The notes under the pieces were generated by a model. It made no database searches, was not told where the DNA came from, and saw only the letters and a list, made by a program, of their open reading frames with translations. This document shows, piece after piece, positions 11,577 to 22,600 of a stretch of 64,000 bases of DNA. The position numbers were made by a program, and so were the translations under genes. The stretch is from Rhodocollybia butyracea (taxonomy: Eukaryota; Basidiomycota; Agaricomycetes; Agaricales; Omphalotaceae), in NCBI GenBank assembly GCA_015501585.1, contig JADNRY010000189.1, positions 60,756-124,755 of the forward strand. Reading direction: 5' to 3'. Every line of letters starts with the position of its first letter. The stretch's first letter is position 1.

Positions 11577-11703
11577 TGTCCACACTATACATCTAGGAGT
11601 TTTATTCATCATCTAGGAGCTTTACTTTTCACCCAATCACTCAATCTCACTCATTTCATCATCCCATCCCCAATCCCTTTTCAACGACTCATATTCATTC
11701 ACT

Positions 11704-12801
11704 ATGGCCACACTTTCAGCTCTTCTTAATCTTGGAAGGAACATTCCCCTACTTTCCACTACAAATGCTGATGACTGGAGCAACTGGAAAGAGGATGTTC
11801 TGCAAATGGTGCTTAGTGCAGATGGTCAGAGCGCCAAGATCGCCACAGGGTTGACTTCACGTCCATCAGAGGCTGCTGATGCCAAGGAATGGGATCGACT
11901 CAACCCACAGGCTGCGTCCATCATTAAATCCCTCACTAATCGAGACTGCCGAAACATCTACAAGGATAAGACAAATGCTTCCGAAATCTGGAGTGCACTT
12001 GTCTCCTATTTTGAAAAATCATCATTTTCCTCATGTTCAGCTACACGTGCTGCCTATCACCGCATTACGCATGATCCACTTAAACCAACCAAAGTCTATC
12101 TTGATGCTTTGGATGATATGCGTGCTCGTCTTCAGGCACTACTCCCTTCTGGTGAAACAATCTCTGATAGTTATCACAAGGATATCATGCTCCAGAACCT
12201 TCATTCATCATTCGAGGCCTGGAAAACATCTCTTCTTGCCCAACCTACTGGCGAGCCCAATCTTAAAACCTGCCGCACTGTTCTTGAGAGTGCTATGGTT
12301 TCATTTGACCCTGAGAAGAGAGCTGATGAAATTTTAGATGGGATTAATAACCCATCTGAACCATCCTCCCATGTAGAGGCTGCTCATGCTTATGCTACAG
12401 CTTTCCGAAAGGGAAGTAAAGGAGGAAGTCGGAATGGATCTGGTACTAGGGAAAGTTTTAGTGGTAGAGGGGGAGGAAGAGGGGGAGCTTCCAATGGAAG
12501 TGGCCATGAAGATGGACAAGGATTTATAGACAGTCGCGGAAATCGCTGGTGTGATATGTCTATGGATGGCTGTCACCGTTGTGGAGGTATGTCGCACAAG
12601 GCTTCTAACTGTGTCAAGGACATGCCAGAGGAAGTCAAGCACTGGTGTCTTAATCGCACATATGACACTGCGCACATCACTCACAATCCTCCCAATAACA
12701 TCTCTTCACATTTCATTGCTCCTATTGATACTTATGGTTTTTCTGCTCATCCTACTTGTCCACCCTTTGAAGAGGAGGAGTATATTGATTTTCATGCTTG
12801 A
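11704..12801 (+). CDS. gag-like protein with zinc knuckle (365 aa)
   Basis: Capsid-like structural protein of a copia-type element. The N-terminal half contains DWSNWKEDVLQMV and the UBN2/gag-type helix-rich body (SASIWSALVSYFEK-like region). Residues about 235-270 are Gly/Arg-rich, a likely nucleic-acid-binding stretch. A single CCHC zinc knuckle, CHRCGGMSHKASNC, lies near residue 285-300. The start is the first ATG, about 130 bp after the primer-binding site, and the frame is uninterrupted. The C-terminus is acidic (EEEEYIDFHA) and ends 39 bp before the polypurine tract, so nothing else is encoded. It would package element RNA but needs enzymes in trans. An intact ORF and similar LTRs suggest recent activity. 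Confidence 0.88.
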   Translation: MATLSALLNLGRNIPLLSTTNADDWSNWKEDVLQMVLSADGQSAKIATGLTSRPSEAADAKEWDRLNPQAASIIKSLTNRDCRNIYKDKTNASEIWSALVSYFEKSSFSSCSATRAAYHRITHDPLKPTKVYLDALDDMRARLQALLPSGETISDSYHKDIMLQNLHSSFEAWKTSLLAQPTGEPNLKTCRTVLESAMVSFDPEKRADEILDGINNPSEPSSHVEAAHAYATAFRKGSKGGSRNGSGTRESFSGRGGGRGGASNGSGHEDGQGFIDSRGNRWCDMSMDGCHRCGGMSHKASNCVKDMPEEVKHWCLNRTYDTAHITHNPPNNISSHFIAPIDTYGFSAHPTCPPFEEEEYIDFHA

Positions 12802-12840
12802 TTATATTTATAGCTTAGGGGGAGCTCTCTTTGTTTCGCA

Positions 12841-12849
12841 GAGGGGGAG
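12841..12849 (+). other. polypurine tract of TR-GAG element
   Basis: GAGGGGGAG immediately before the 3' LTR; a second G-rich run (AGGGGGAG) occurs near 12816. This is the expected plus-strand priming site. Confidence 0.75.
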
Positions 12850-13004
12850 TGTTGGATATTTGTCCTGGGCTGCTCAATCAAGGCTGTGGACAAACACATA
12901 TATACAAATGATGTGTAACTACAACCCTTGATAATGATCTAATAGCAGTCTTGAACCGCCATCTCAGAGCCATCTCAGAGTCTAAGAGTCATCATTAACC
13001 AACA
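12850..13004 (+). repeat. 3' LTR of TR-GAG element
   Basis: 155 bp, TGTTGG...CCAACA, followed by the target duplication AGTG at 13005-13008. Confidence 0.9.
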
Positions 13005-13122
13005 AGTGTTAGCTACAGTTACCACGTTTGGGCTCTGTATAACCCTCTTATTGTATGTATAGCGCATATACATTGTCAAAATATATGGCTACAAGCCTAA
13101 GCGCAAAATCTGCGTATTACTG
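13005..13122 (-). repeat. repeat R1, remainder of the copy interrupted by TR-GAG
   Basis: Matches the reverse complement of 32318-32440 (ACAGTTACCAC...GCGTATTACTG). The repeat edge is at TATTACTG, the same edge used by the other R1 copies (CAGTAATAC in the opposite sense). Confidence 0.7.
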
Positions 13123-14690
13123 CACCTGAACCTTAGGTTCGGTTTGGGTTTCGAACCCGGTGCAGGAGGTTCTCAAACCGACCCGCGGCAACACTGGTTA
13201 CAGTTACATAATTAATCAACACTTGGGTTTATAATAACAAGGTTGAATATGTTATGGCTGCTTGATAGATATTAGATACAAGGGATTATAAATTACTGAT
13301 CTATTGTTATATCAACTGAAGATATAAAATCTGTGTCCTACACTCCTAACTCATGTTGAGTGTACATAGTGCTGTCACACATCTGCTTACCTAATCACCT
13401 TCCCACAACCATATTCTATCTCTAAAGTATATACTTTCATAGTAAAGTTTGATTACATTCTTTATATTCCTTCTAGTTCACTATTTTCCTTAGTTTACTT
13501 AGTTTTAGAGTTATTTCTTCAGTTTGAGTGGTGACTGTTGAAAATATCTATGTGCGCACAATTGTGGACACCTATTTTCACGCCTCATGCATTTCAGTAC
13601 AAATAGAACCAAACAACTACCTATTCCTTACTTAGTTAGAAAGAGTTCAAATCAATGTTCACATTTCTTTGATTCATTTCATTGTTTGGTGTCTATTGGA
13701 GTACTGAGCAACTATAAGGCTATTAGTACAACACTATAGCTGTTATACTGAGCATAACAACACTGTACTAAGACGGGTAGCATACTGCTTGGGTTAGCTG
13801 AAGGGCACTCCAGTGTGTTTAACTTCAACAAGTGCTGTTCTCTTCAACAACTCAGCCCCTGAGATCAGAGGTGGTGCTCACAGTAAATGGATGATGTTTC
13901 TTCGGAAGAACTGAAAATTTATTATACAGTACTTGCTGTATGGTAGCTCCACATTCTGTTAGTCTCCCCTAGGCAGACTCGTTATACACTGACAATCCAT
14001 ACAGATGTGTGTATATAGACCATTCTGTAGAACAAGAACCTCAGTTGTAATATAGGAACAACTCTATTTGAAAAATACCTGTAGAACAAATGTCAGTAAT
14101 GCTCACCCTCAGTTGTAATATAGGAACAACTGAGGGTGGGATTCTGGGGGCTCAAGTATAAGTATCAGACCGGGAGAACAGATGAGCCTGTAACCAAACA
14201 GAAGTAACAGGCGGACAAACAGATGAGGGATTGATAAGGGAACAATGATATACATGGAAAGGCAAAGCAATATCTCTAGCATGGATTGATGAATACATTT
14301 CCTAACACATTAGTATATATATATGCAAAGACCTGCATGGTCCAATTTAGTACATACAGATAACTGTACAAACTCAAAATCTTCACTACTTAAGTACCCT
14401 GACCCTCAGAACTGGGAACTATAGGGAGTGTTGGATATCACAAAATATCAGTATCATTGTTATGATTGATCAAGCTCATCCTTATCTCACACTCATTATT
14501 GAACGTACTTACACGTACTTATTTTCTATCACCCCCATTACCAGTATATAAGCAGTAGCTAGATATACACTACCTCATCCGATTGCCCCTCTCTTTGTAC
14601 TGTAGAGAACAAATGGAATATATTGTGCTTTTCACTCTACTCTGCCATTGTGCTATATGTTATCCTGAGTGGTAATATTGTGTTTTTTTT
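13123..14690. other. non-coding stretch with small duplications
   Basis: No gene is supported. A hairpin-like GC-rich piece lies at 13125-13170. Bases 13850-14430 match 1550-1760 in reverse complement. A 25-bp direct repeat (TCAGTTGTAATATAGGAACA) occurs near 14042 and 14111; the second copy is extended into a short palindrome (CACCCTCAGTTGT ... ACAACTGAGGGTG). Confidence 0.5.
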
Positions 14691-14699
14691 GGCTCACGA

Positions 14700-15473
14700 T
14701 GATCCATTGGTCACCAACTACTGACAGGTCTCCCCCGTTGTGATTTTTCAAAGCCGTTCCAAGTGGGCCGTCCTGAGCTAAGGCCCACATACTAACTACC
14801 ACTAATGGTGGATGTAGGTACCAATGGCACCCTTTGGCCATCGTTTTTAACTAGCAAAGCATATGTGAACTGTAAGGAAAACCAGACCCAGGAGCGAGTA
14901 CTCACAACAATCACCTTTCGCTAACCACCCAAAAACACTCAATAATGGGTAATTGGTGAGTTTGAAATATGTCCATCTCCTCAGCGTCGGTTTCAGATCG
15001 TGTTCTTGTGTCTGGCTTCCATTCACCTTGGAAATCTATTCTTGGGGACGGTTGGTAATTTAAGGCTCTATCCTTCAAAGCTTGATGGAAAACCAGGGTG
15101 ATGATTTTTTGGCTAAATCCGGAGTAGTGCCGTTCTGGTCTATACCCGTTTTCGTAAGGAGCATCACCAAGGGCTGGGCATCCTGGAAATATGTATTAGG
15201 TATAGTACAGTGTAACGGGTAGCCCAGTAAAACATTTGCCTGTGATTCTATTTTCTGGGACTTCAATGACCTCGGGGTCTGGGCTCTTCCCTTGATTCCC
15301 TGACAGCCCTCCAGGTATTACCTGTAATACCTGGGTTAACCTACTAATAGCGTAGTACCAATACAAAACTTGTCTACCTGAGACTCGCCAGGGCCGGGCA
15401 CTGGCATAGGGAGCACAGGGCTTGCCAGGAGCGCAAAAAGAAGAAGAATAGTAAAGAGAATGGTAGAGCGCAT
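14700..15473 (-). pseudogene. small secreted-protein family, copy 3 (has signal peptide)
   Basis: The most complete copy. Exon 1 (15473-15378) gives a classic secretion signal: MRSTILFTILLLFALLASPV followed by a Pro-rich MPVPGPG. Intron 15377-15331 (GTAGAC...CCCAG). Exon 2 from 15330 stays in frame. The next intron appears to use a GC donor (GCAAATG), while other copies have GTAAAT there. Exon 3 has DAPYENGYRPERHYSGF and FQGEWKPDTRTRSE in frame. Just before the last donor, near 14922, one extra G breaks the WWLA motif seen in copy 2, and exon 4 (from 14850) then meets a stop early. So either a pseudogene or one sequencing indel from intact. Secretion is inferred from the leader; no enzymatic domain is visible. 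Confidence 0.6.
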
Positions 15474-15709
15474 GTTTGAGAATTTGAGAATTTCACGTAT
15501 AGAGTAGAACAGAATACAGATCGACCAGCAAGCTGTATTTAAGTGAGGACTGGACCTGCAGAACTAAGGAAACATCTCCATCCACAAGTTGCTTTTTATG
15601 GCGACCTATAGAAGAAGACGATATGGTTGGTCAGGGGGACATAGCAAGTTGCTTGCAAACAGCGTAGCGACAGCTGTATTGCATTTCTGTGGTACTCAGG
15701 AGTTGCTGG

Positions 15710-15964
15710 TCAACCTTTATCCCATCTCGACACAGTAACATCATTGTCTCTTAGGAGTCTGGTCCATATGGCATATGCTGCGTAGTATTGGCAAATCTGC
15801 TGTGCAGTCAGCGACTTTGTGATTGGGTCTTTCATTTCCGACGTCAGGAGTCCTGTGTGTGAAACCCAAATCTGTAATGGTATGGGGTATGGCAGTTGCT
15901 GAATTAAGTGAATAGATGTGTCCAACTTGCTGATGAATACACTTACTTCACTGCCAGCTTCCAT
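15710..15964 (-). CDS. unknown small gene or gene fragment
   Basis: An 84-codon open frame between the secreted-protein copy 3 and the copia LTR. A GTAAGT...TTCAG intron could be removed near its start, which would keep the frame open. The C-terminal part (CQYYAAYAIWTRLLRDNDVT) reads like protein, but I recognise no family and see no promoter. It may be the remains of a longer gene cut by rearrangement. The rest of 15474-16179 shows nothing further. Confidence 0.25.
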   Translation of the reverse strand: MEAGSEVSVFISKLDTSIHLIQQLPYPIPLQIWVSHTGLLTSEMKDPITKSLTAQQICQYYAAYAIWTRLLRDNDVTVSRWDKG

Positions 15965-16179
15965 CAGTCAACCAGCACTGGCCTTGACTTTTTATTCGAG
16001 TGTAGGAGCAATGTTAGTTATGGTTTTGTTTGATCAATAGACTATATTTGGCAGATAGGATTGTTCAGGGTTGGTTCAGAGGTTGTTTTAATCCGGATCG
16101 TACTTATTCCTCCGTGGTCCTCTGTGACTGACCGGCGGAGGCGGAATTTGCACAATCCTTTACTTAAAATTCAGCCAAC

Positions 16180-16695
16180 TGTTGAAACTAGATTACCGCT
16201 TATGAGTCGTATCTAATCAGTGATGTGAGTCGACTAGACGCACTTGCTATACGATCAATGAACTGTTGATATATGCTATGTTGAAACTCACCCTCAAACA
16301 CTAGATGCAGCCTCTACGCAGGTTCGTATAGATGTAGTCAATTATGCCATTCGCTATTAGTCTTATGATACATAGCTTGTACACTGTCTTGCAGTACCTA
16401 TGAACAATACCTATAGAATTACCATACGGACTCCATCTTCTAGGGTACATTATGCACATGTATATGCACTATGTTTAGCAGTACGACTCAAGTAGACTCA
16501 TACATTGTTATAGGGTTTATTATATTCTGTAGTATAAATACTGTAGATATTTTCCTGTAACAATAACCAGGAATCCTACTATTCGTCTGGACACTTGTTC
16601 TGCTCTCAACAAGTACTCTTACAACTCCTGTAACATCCTTACACTCTCAGGTGAGTATGCTGTCGACCTTGTGTTGACTGACCGCTGTTTCTACA
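16180..16695 (+). repeat. 5' LTR of split copia element
   Basis: 516 bp, TGTTGAAACTAG...TTTCTACA. Preceded by CCAAC (16175-16179), the same five bases that follow the 3' LTR at 2510-2514 on the other strand. This pairs two LTRs that now lie about 12 kb apart in opposite orientation. A TATA-like stretch (TAGTATAAATACTG) lies near 16535. Confidence 0.92.
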
Positions 16696-16710
16696 GGTTA
16701 TGGGCCCCGG
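16696..16710 (+). other. primer-binding site of copia element
   Basis: GGTTATGGGCCCCGG directly after the LTR, complementary to the anticodon arm of initiator tRNA-Met (GGGCCCATAACC). Identical core to the TR-GAG primer site at 11563. Confidence 0.7.
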
Positions 16711-17438
16711 ATCGCTTCAACACATGTTGTGCCCTCCATTGTGCTTACTGCACTTGGTTAGACAGTGTTCAATGAACGTCCAACGCTCATTCCTGGAGTG
16801 TACGAAGTTCGCGTGTTGTGCATAGCTGGTCATGGTACATGGTAACATTCATGGATCGCATTTCTCTCCATTCCTGCATTGTTCAAAAATATACATGACT
16901 TTGCACACTGACACACACATGTATTTACATAGGCACCCGATGATTGAACGAACTGTTTAAGGGCTTTGCTGTGATGGCATTCCCTTTAGGGTTTTATTCC
17001 CTGCCAGGTAGACTTGGGGTCACCACTATAATAGCCATAAAAGCGTTCATGTGCATCCGCTGGCAAACTGCGAACGATCATTGGGTTCTTGGCCTTCATA
17101 GAATAACTGTACATACACATTACCTACCTGCTGCTTGCCTTAAGTTCTTCACATGCTGAAGGGATACTGTTCGATTGTGCTGCAAAGCACATCTGAACGT
17201 TGACTGAACGCATATTCTTGGCATTCAGTTACCCTATTTGTGTTCCGATCAACTTAAGTGACTGAGTCCGAATTGGAATGATCGGATCAGTGGATGGAAA
17301 ATGGATGGATAATTATATGCGATCAACACTGAAAACACTTGTCACGGGTTTCCGACTTTGTTGTTGTGATCTGTGTTCATAACTTGTGGAAGCACGTCAC
17401 TGACTGTTGCTCTACTTTTTCTAGAACCTTATCAAAAC

Positions 17439-19616
17439 ATGTCTCTCTCAAACCTCTCTAGTGTTCCTCTCCTCAATGGGGCTAACTACCCCTCCTGGTC
17501 CAGTTCAATGACAGCGCTCCTTAGAGCCTCTCGTTGTTGGTCTGTTGTTAGTGGCCAATCGACTTGTCCACTACAAACCTTTCGCAAACCCACTGCTGAT
17601 GAAATCGCCGCAAAGACTTACAAGTCTGGTGAAGATATAGAGACCACCACTGCCGAGCGACAGAAAGAGATTGACGACTGGGAAAACCTTGATGACCAAG
17701 CCATGGGCTTAATTGCTCTCCGACTTCCTGACAACATCAGAGCTACTGTTCTGAAGGATGAAGCATACGAAACCTGGGCCGAAATCAAAAAGATCTACGG
17801 CAAACCCGGCTCTGCTGGCACTTTTGGCATCTTCAAAGAGGCCATTAACTTCCAAATCGATGGAAGAGCCGATCCCACCCTAGCCTTGGCTTCACTGACT
17901 TCCACCTTCTCCCGCCTTGATGGCTCCAAACCAGTAAAAGCTATGATTCTCTTGGCCGCCTTACCTACTCAATGGGATAGTCTTGCGATGACAATCCTTT
18001 CTCGAGATGCTACTCTTCTTACTCCATCCAACATCATGCCGATCATTCAGGACGAGTACCGCCGCCGCCAATCCAACGCTACCTTGCTCGCGGCCCGCAT
18101 CTCTGGCATCAAACGTCAATCTGACTCCAAGTCTTCTTGGAATGATCAGAAAAAGAAGAAAGACACCAAGAAGGGAGTGCCTTACCCGGCAAGCAAACCT
18201 TCCAACAACTCGTCCTCTTCTTCTGACAAAGACAAAAAGACACGCCACGGAAAGAAAGGAGGAAAAGGCAAAGAAAAGGCTCATGAATCGGCTGAAGTGG
18301 AGACTTCCAATGTCTCTAATTTCGCCACCTGCCTTGCCTCGTGCATCAACGACAGCTTCCTCCGTGAAGCCTCCCACGACTCCGTCCTTGACAGGATGAA
18401 GATCGAGGAAGTAGAGGTCGATCTCTCTGATCACCTTTGGCCTCAGACTAAACTCGAAATGGACATTGACGAGGAAATGTATGGCTCTGGAGATGAGCGC
18501 CTTATTTTCTGGCAAGCTTCCCTTAATAGTCTTAAGGAAAAATTCATTGACCAATTGCACTCATTACAACAGATGTTCAATAATATGGCTGGAATATCGA
18601 ACGGTCCAAATGGACCTTATGTATCACATTCTCCACGCTTCTTGAACTCTGTACCTCCTAGTGAGGGTAAATTAAATAAAATGGTTTCTAATGATGTGCA
18701 TGGTGTGAATAAGAACCTTAGTCAGATATTTAACACGTGGCTGCTTGATTCCGGTGCATCTGGATATTTTACCCCTTATCGGCAAGACTTTGTGTCTTAT
18801 AAAAAATTCACACATCCGATACCTGTCCAGACTGCTGACGAACGTACGTCAACCTTTATTGAAGGTGCCGGAACAGTCTACATAAGGCATGACAACGGCG
18901 AAGGAAAAATCCTCACGACTAAGTTACACCCAGTGTTTTACCAACCGCATTGCACACACCGACTTCTATCTGTTGGTTTATTAAATCAACAGGGTTGCTA
19001 CACAACTATTAACATTGAGAAATCAGTTATTCGTAAGACGGATGATGACTCTATAATCATGACCTTATATCCCAATAACAACAGGGATAATATTCACTGG
19101 CTAAATGCCGATGTAGTGAAATCTGAGATAGGCATGATATCATCTCCTAATGATTTTAACACCTGGCATAACCGTTTTGCACATCCCGGTGATGTCGTAT
19201 TACGCAATGCTCCTGGAAATGTCAACGGACTACCTAAGTTATCGATACCAGATAAAGAATCTCCATGCAAAGGTTGCGCGCTTGGAAAGGCTGCCTCCAA
19301 AGCATATCCTAAGTCCGAGAAACGAGCATCCAACCCTATGGATCTAATTCACGCAGATTTGGTTGAAATTCCAACCGTCTCTTATCATAAATTTAAATTT
19401 GTGATCACTCTGCTGGATGACTGCTCTTCTCATGCTACTTTGATCATGCTGCGACAAAAATCAGAAGCGTTTCAAGCCTTCAAGGATTTCAAATCTTGGG
19501 CTGAAAAACAAACTGGACGCAAACTTGTGCGTTTCCGCATTGATCGAGGGGGAGAACTCAAAGGAATTTACTTCCTTTCTCAAGTCTGAGGGTATTGATA
19601 TTCAAATGTCCAAACC
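17439..19616 (+). pseudogene. copia gag-pol, 5' half (gag, protease, integrase N-terminus)
   Basis: Retrotransposon polyprotein, start chosen at the ATG before SLSNLSSVPLLNG, typical of copia gag N-termini. Gag occupies about residues 1-290 and ends in a Lys-rich tail (KKKKDTKKG...GKKGGKGKEK). I see no CCHC zinc knuckle, unlike the TR-GAG protein. The protease motif LLDSGASGYFT is near residue 435. The integrase zinc-binding site is WHNRFAHPG...CKGCALGKA. Catalytic Asp residues sit in LIHADLVE and RFRIDRGGE, where Arg replaces the usual Asn. A one-base frameshift near 19560 precedes the break. At 19616 the element stops at FB copy 2; its continuation (NGRAERINRT) is at 7191 on the other strand. 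Long intergenic leader 16711-17438 has no other gene. Confidence 0.92.
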
Positions 19617-22600
19617 CAGTTCAGTCACCCACATATTTGGTCTTATTAGTCTGCACTTTTGTTACATTGACCTTACTAAAAAGACCCAAAAACCTAGGCA
19701 AAACCCGGGCAGCTAGGTCATGACCTTGGGATTTAGGTCATGACCTGGGAATTAGGTCATGACCTAAAAAATTGGTCATGACCTAGGTCAGGTTGGTCTT
19801 TTCCTGGGGTTGGTAGGTCATGGCCTGGGGTGAGATAGGATATGGCCTAGGTTCGGCAGGGCATGGTCTAGGTGAGGGAGGGGATGGTCTAGGAGGGGGA
19901 GGGTATAGTCTAGGAGGAGGAGGTTATGGTCTAGGAGGGGATATATAGTTAGTTTAAGAGGTGTAGGGTGAGAGTGGAGGATGGTGAGATAGAGAATATA
20001 AGCAAGAATGAAATATCATAGAATCATGACAAGAAATGTGTAGTAACATATTGGGATTATTGGGATTTTTTACATATCTGTAGATTATGACAAGATCAAG
20101 CTAAGTCACAGTGCCCTGTTCTGGGTTGTCAGGCAAGAATGTCACGTGACTTACCTGACCTAGCTGATTCAGGTCATGACCTACTTTTTTAGGTCATGAC
20201 CTACTTTTTAGGTCATGACCTGGGTGAACTAGGTCATGACCTACCTGACCTAGGTCATGACCTGGGTGAACTAGGTCATGACCTACTTGACCTAGGTCAT
20301 GACCTGGATGAACTAGGTCATGACCTACCTGGCCTAAGTCATGACCCAAGCCAATTTAAAAATCACTAAATTAGGAAATTTTTCCATTTTTGCAGTGGAT
20401 GAGGTCAAAGCTGTTTTTATTACCAAATAATGCAATTTTCAAACACCTTAACCAGTTTTATGTTTTTTTAATAGAGTTAGATACATTTGGAAATTTTTAT
20501 AAATTACTATATTAGGCAATTTTATTTCAATAGACTTTTATTTCATAATTAGGCAATTTCAAAACTTTTGCAGTGGATGAGGCCAAAGCTGTTTTCATTG
20601 CCTAATTGAGAAGTGACAAATTTGCAGTGGATGAGGTCAAAGCTGATTTCATTACTTATTTGAAAAATGACAAATCTTTTGCAGTGGATGAGGTCAAAGC
20701 TGTTTTCACTACCCAATTAAGAAATGACAAAACTGAACACACAAACTGTGTACACTCTTTTCCTAAGGACAATAGCTTGTGGTAGACATCCAGACCTTTT
20801 GTTTATAGACAGAATAGGTTGCTCACCTAAAATGAAGCCAATCCTGTGGTGGGAAGGGGCTGGATTGCAAAGTATTTTTTGGATAACCTTTGATTGTAGT
20901 GGATGAGGCCAAAGCTGTATGCCCATAAAAGGAAATCAATGAAAAGTGTTGAGTCTAAAGATTGCTTGATATAACATGCAGATTGGCATGGATAAGGGTG
21001 ATCCTTTTCATCCCCTGATGCGCTAATGTGCTGTCTACCCTTTCTGAGTCTCAGATATATTTAGATGGCCACTGGGAGATCAGTCTTTATTGATCTTTGA
21101 ACTTTCTCATCAAAAACCTTCATTTTTTCGAAATTAGAGGATAAGTATCAGAGCATCCAGGGCAGGGTGGGCCACAGGCTTCTAGGACATTGTACCCTGG
21201 TATAATAGGTACATTTAGACGACTCAGGAGTAGCCTATACTGTCCTGAGAGAGTGGATAATAAGTGATACCTGTCTAATTAGGCATAAATTTCGCTTTTT
21301 TGCCGGTTAAATCATTAATAGTGGGAGTTGTAGGCAAGAGAAGACTGTCTAGCTTAGCATATAGCATGCTAGGAATACATAGATTGATATCAGGACCTTT
21401 TCCTGATAACCCCTTCCCTTATCTTGATGTACCAGTAGTCCTGGGTTCTTAAGTGTCTGATACTTGTGTCAAACTTATTATCACATGTTGAACTTCAGAT
21501 AGTGAGAATATTTTGTTATAGACATGCTATATCAAGTCCTGGTACACTATTCCTCGAGTTTCTCCTCAATCCCTTGCCTACAGCTGCCTCTATTAATGAT
21601 TTGATGGTCCAAAAAGCGAAATTTATGCATACATATACAGAGATCAATTATTACCCACTCTCCCAGGACGGTATAGGCTACTCCTGAGTCGTCTAAATGT
21701 ACCTATTATACCAGGGTACAATGTCCTAGAAGCCTGTGGCCCACCCTGCCCTGGATGCTCTGATACTTATCCTCTAATTTCGAAAAAATGAGGGTTTTTG
21801 ATGAGAAAGTTCAAAGATCAATAAAGACTGATCTCCCAGTGGCCATCTAAATATATCTGAGACTCAGAAAGGGTAGACAGCACATCAGTGCATCAGGGGA
21901 TGAAAAGGATCACCCTTATCCATGCCAATCTGCATGTTATATCAAGCAATCTTTAGACTCAACACTTTTCATTGATTTCCTTTTATGGGCATACAGCTTT
22001 GGCCTCATCCACTACAATCAAAGGTTATCCAAAAAATACTTTGCAATCCAGCCCCTTCCCACCACAGGATTGGCTTCATTTTAGGTGAGCAACCTATTCT
22101 GTCTATAAACAAAAGGTCTGGATGTCTACCACAAGCTATTGTCCTTAGGAAAAGAGTGTACACAGTTTGTGTGTTCAGTTTTGTCATTTCTTAATTGGGT
22201 AGTGAAAACAGCTTTGACCTCATCCACTGCAAAAGATTTGTCATTTTTCAAATAAGTAATGAAATCAGCTTTGACCTCATCCACTGCAAATTTGTCACTT
22301 CTCAATTAGGCAATGAAAACAGCTTTGGCCTCATCCACTGCAAAAGTTTTGAAATTGCCTAATTATGAAATAAAAGTCTATTGAAATAAAATTGCCTAAT
22401 ATAGTAATTTATAAAAATTTCCAAATGTATCTAACTCTATTAAAAAAACATAAAACTGGTTAAGGTGTTTGAAAATTGCATTATTTGGTAATAAAAACAG
22501 CTTTGACCTCATCCACTGCAAAAATGGAAAAATTTCCTAATTTAGTGATTTTTAAATTGGCTTGGGTCATGACTTAGGCCAGGTAGGTCATGACCTAGTC

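Larger units (their letters stand above)
11397..13004 (+). mobile_element. gag-only LTR retrotransposon (TR-GAG type, non-autonomous copia)
   Basis: A complete 1.6 kb element: 5' LTR 11397-11562, primer-binding site, single gag-like ORF 11704-12801, polypurine tract 12841-12849 and 3' LTR 12850-13004. LTRs run TGTTGG...CCAACA. It sits in repeat R1 with target duplication AGTG (11393-11396, 13005-13008); the unoccupied site can be read in reverse complement near 32440. There is no protease, integrase or reverse transcriptase, so it must borrow them. Its primer-binding site is the same as in the copia element of this window, which makes that family a candidate helper (inference). Confidence 0.85.

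Noticed and set aside
11879..12337. Second long frame inside the gag-only element.
   Set aside because: It lies out of frame over the gag gene and shows no motif; the gag frame has the zinc knuckle.
13009..13122. Target duplication of only 2 bp (AG) for the gag-only element.
   Set aside because: Reading the left flank as AAGTG before TGTTGG gives AGTG on both sides and agrees with the unoccupied R1 copy.
13125..13170. tRNA gene (GGGTTTCGAACCC resembles a T-arm).
   Set aside because: No matching acceptor or D-arm can be placed upstream; the sequence is a local hairpin at the edge of repeat R1.
17961..18560. 199-codon minus frame opposite the copia gag.
   Set aside because: Antisense shadow of a coding region with clear gag and protease motifs on the plus strand.
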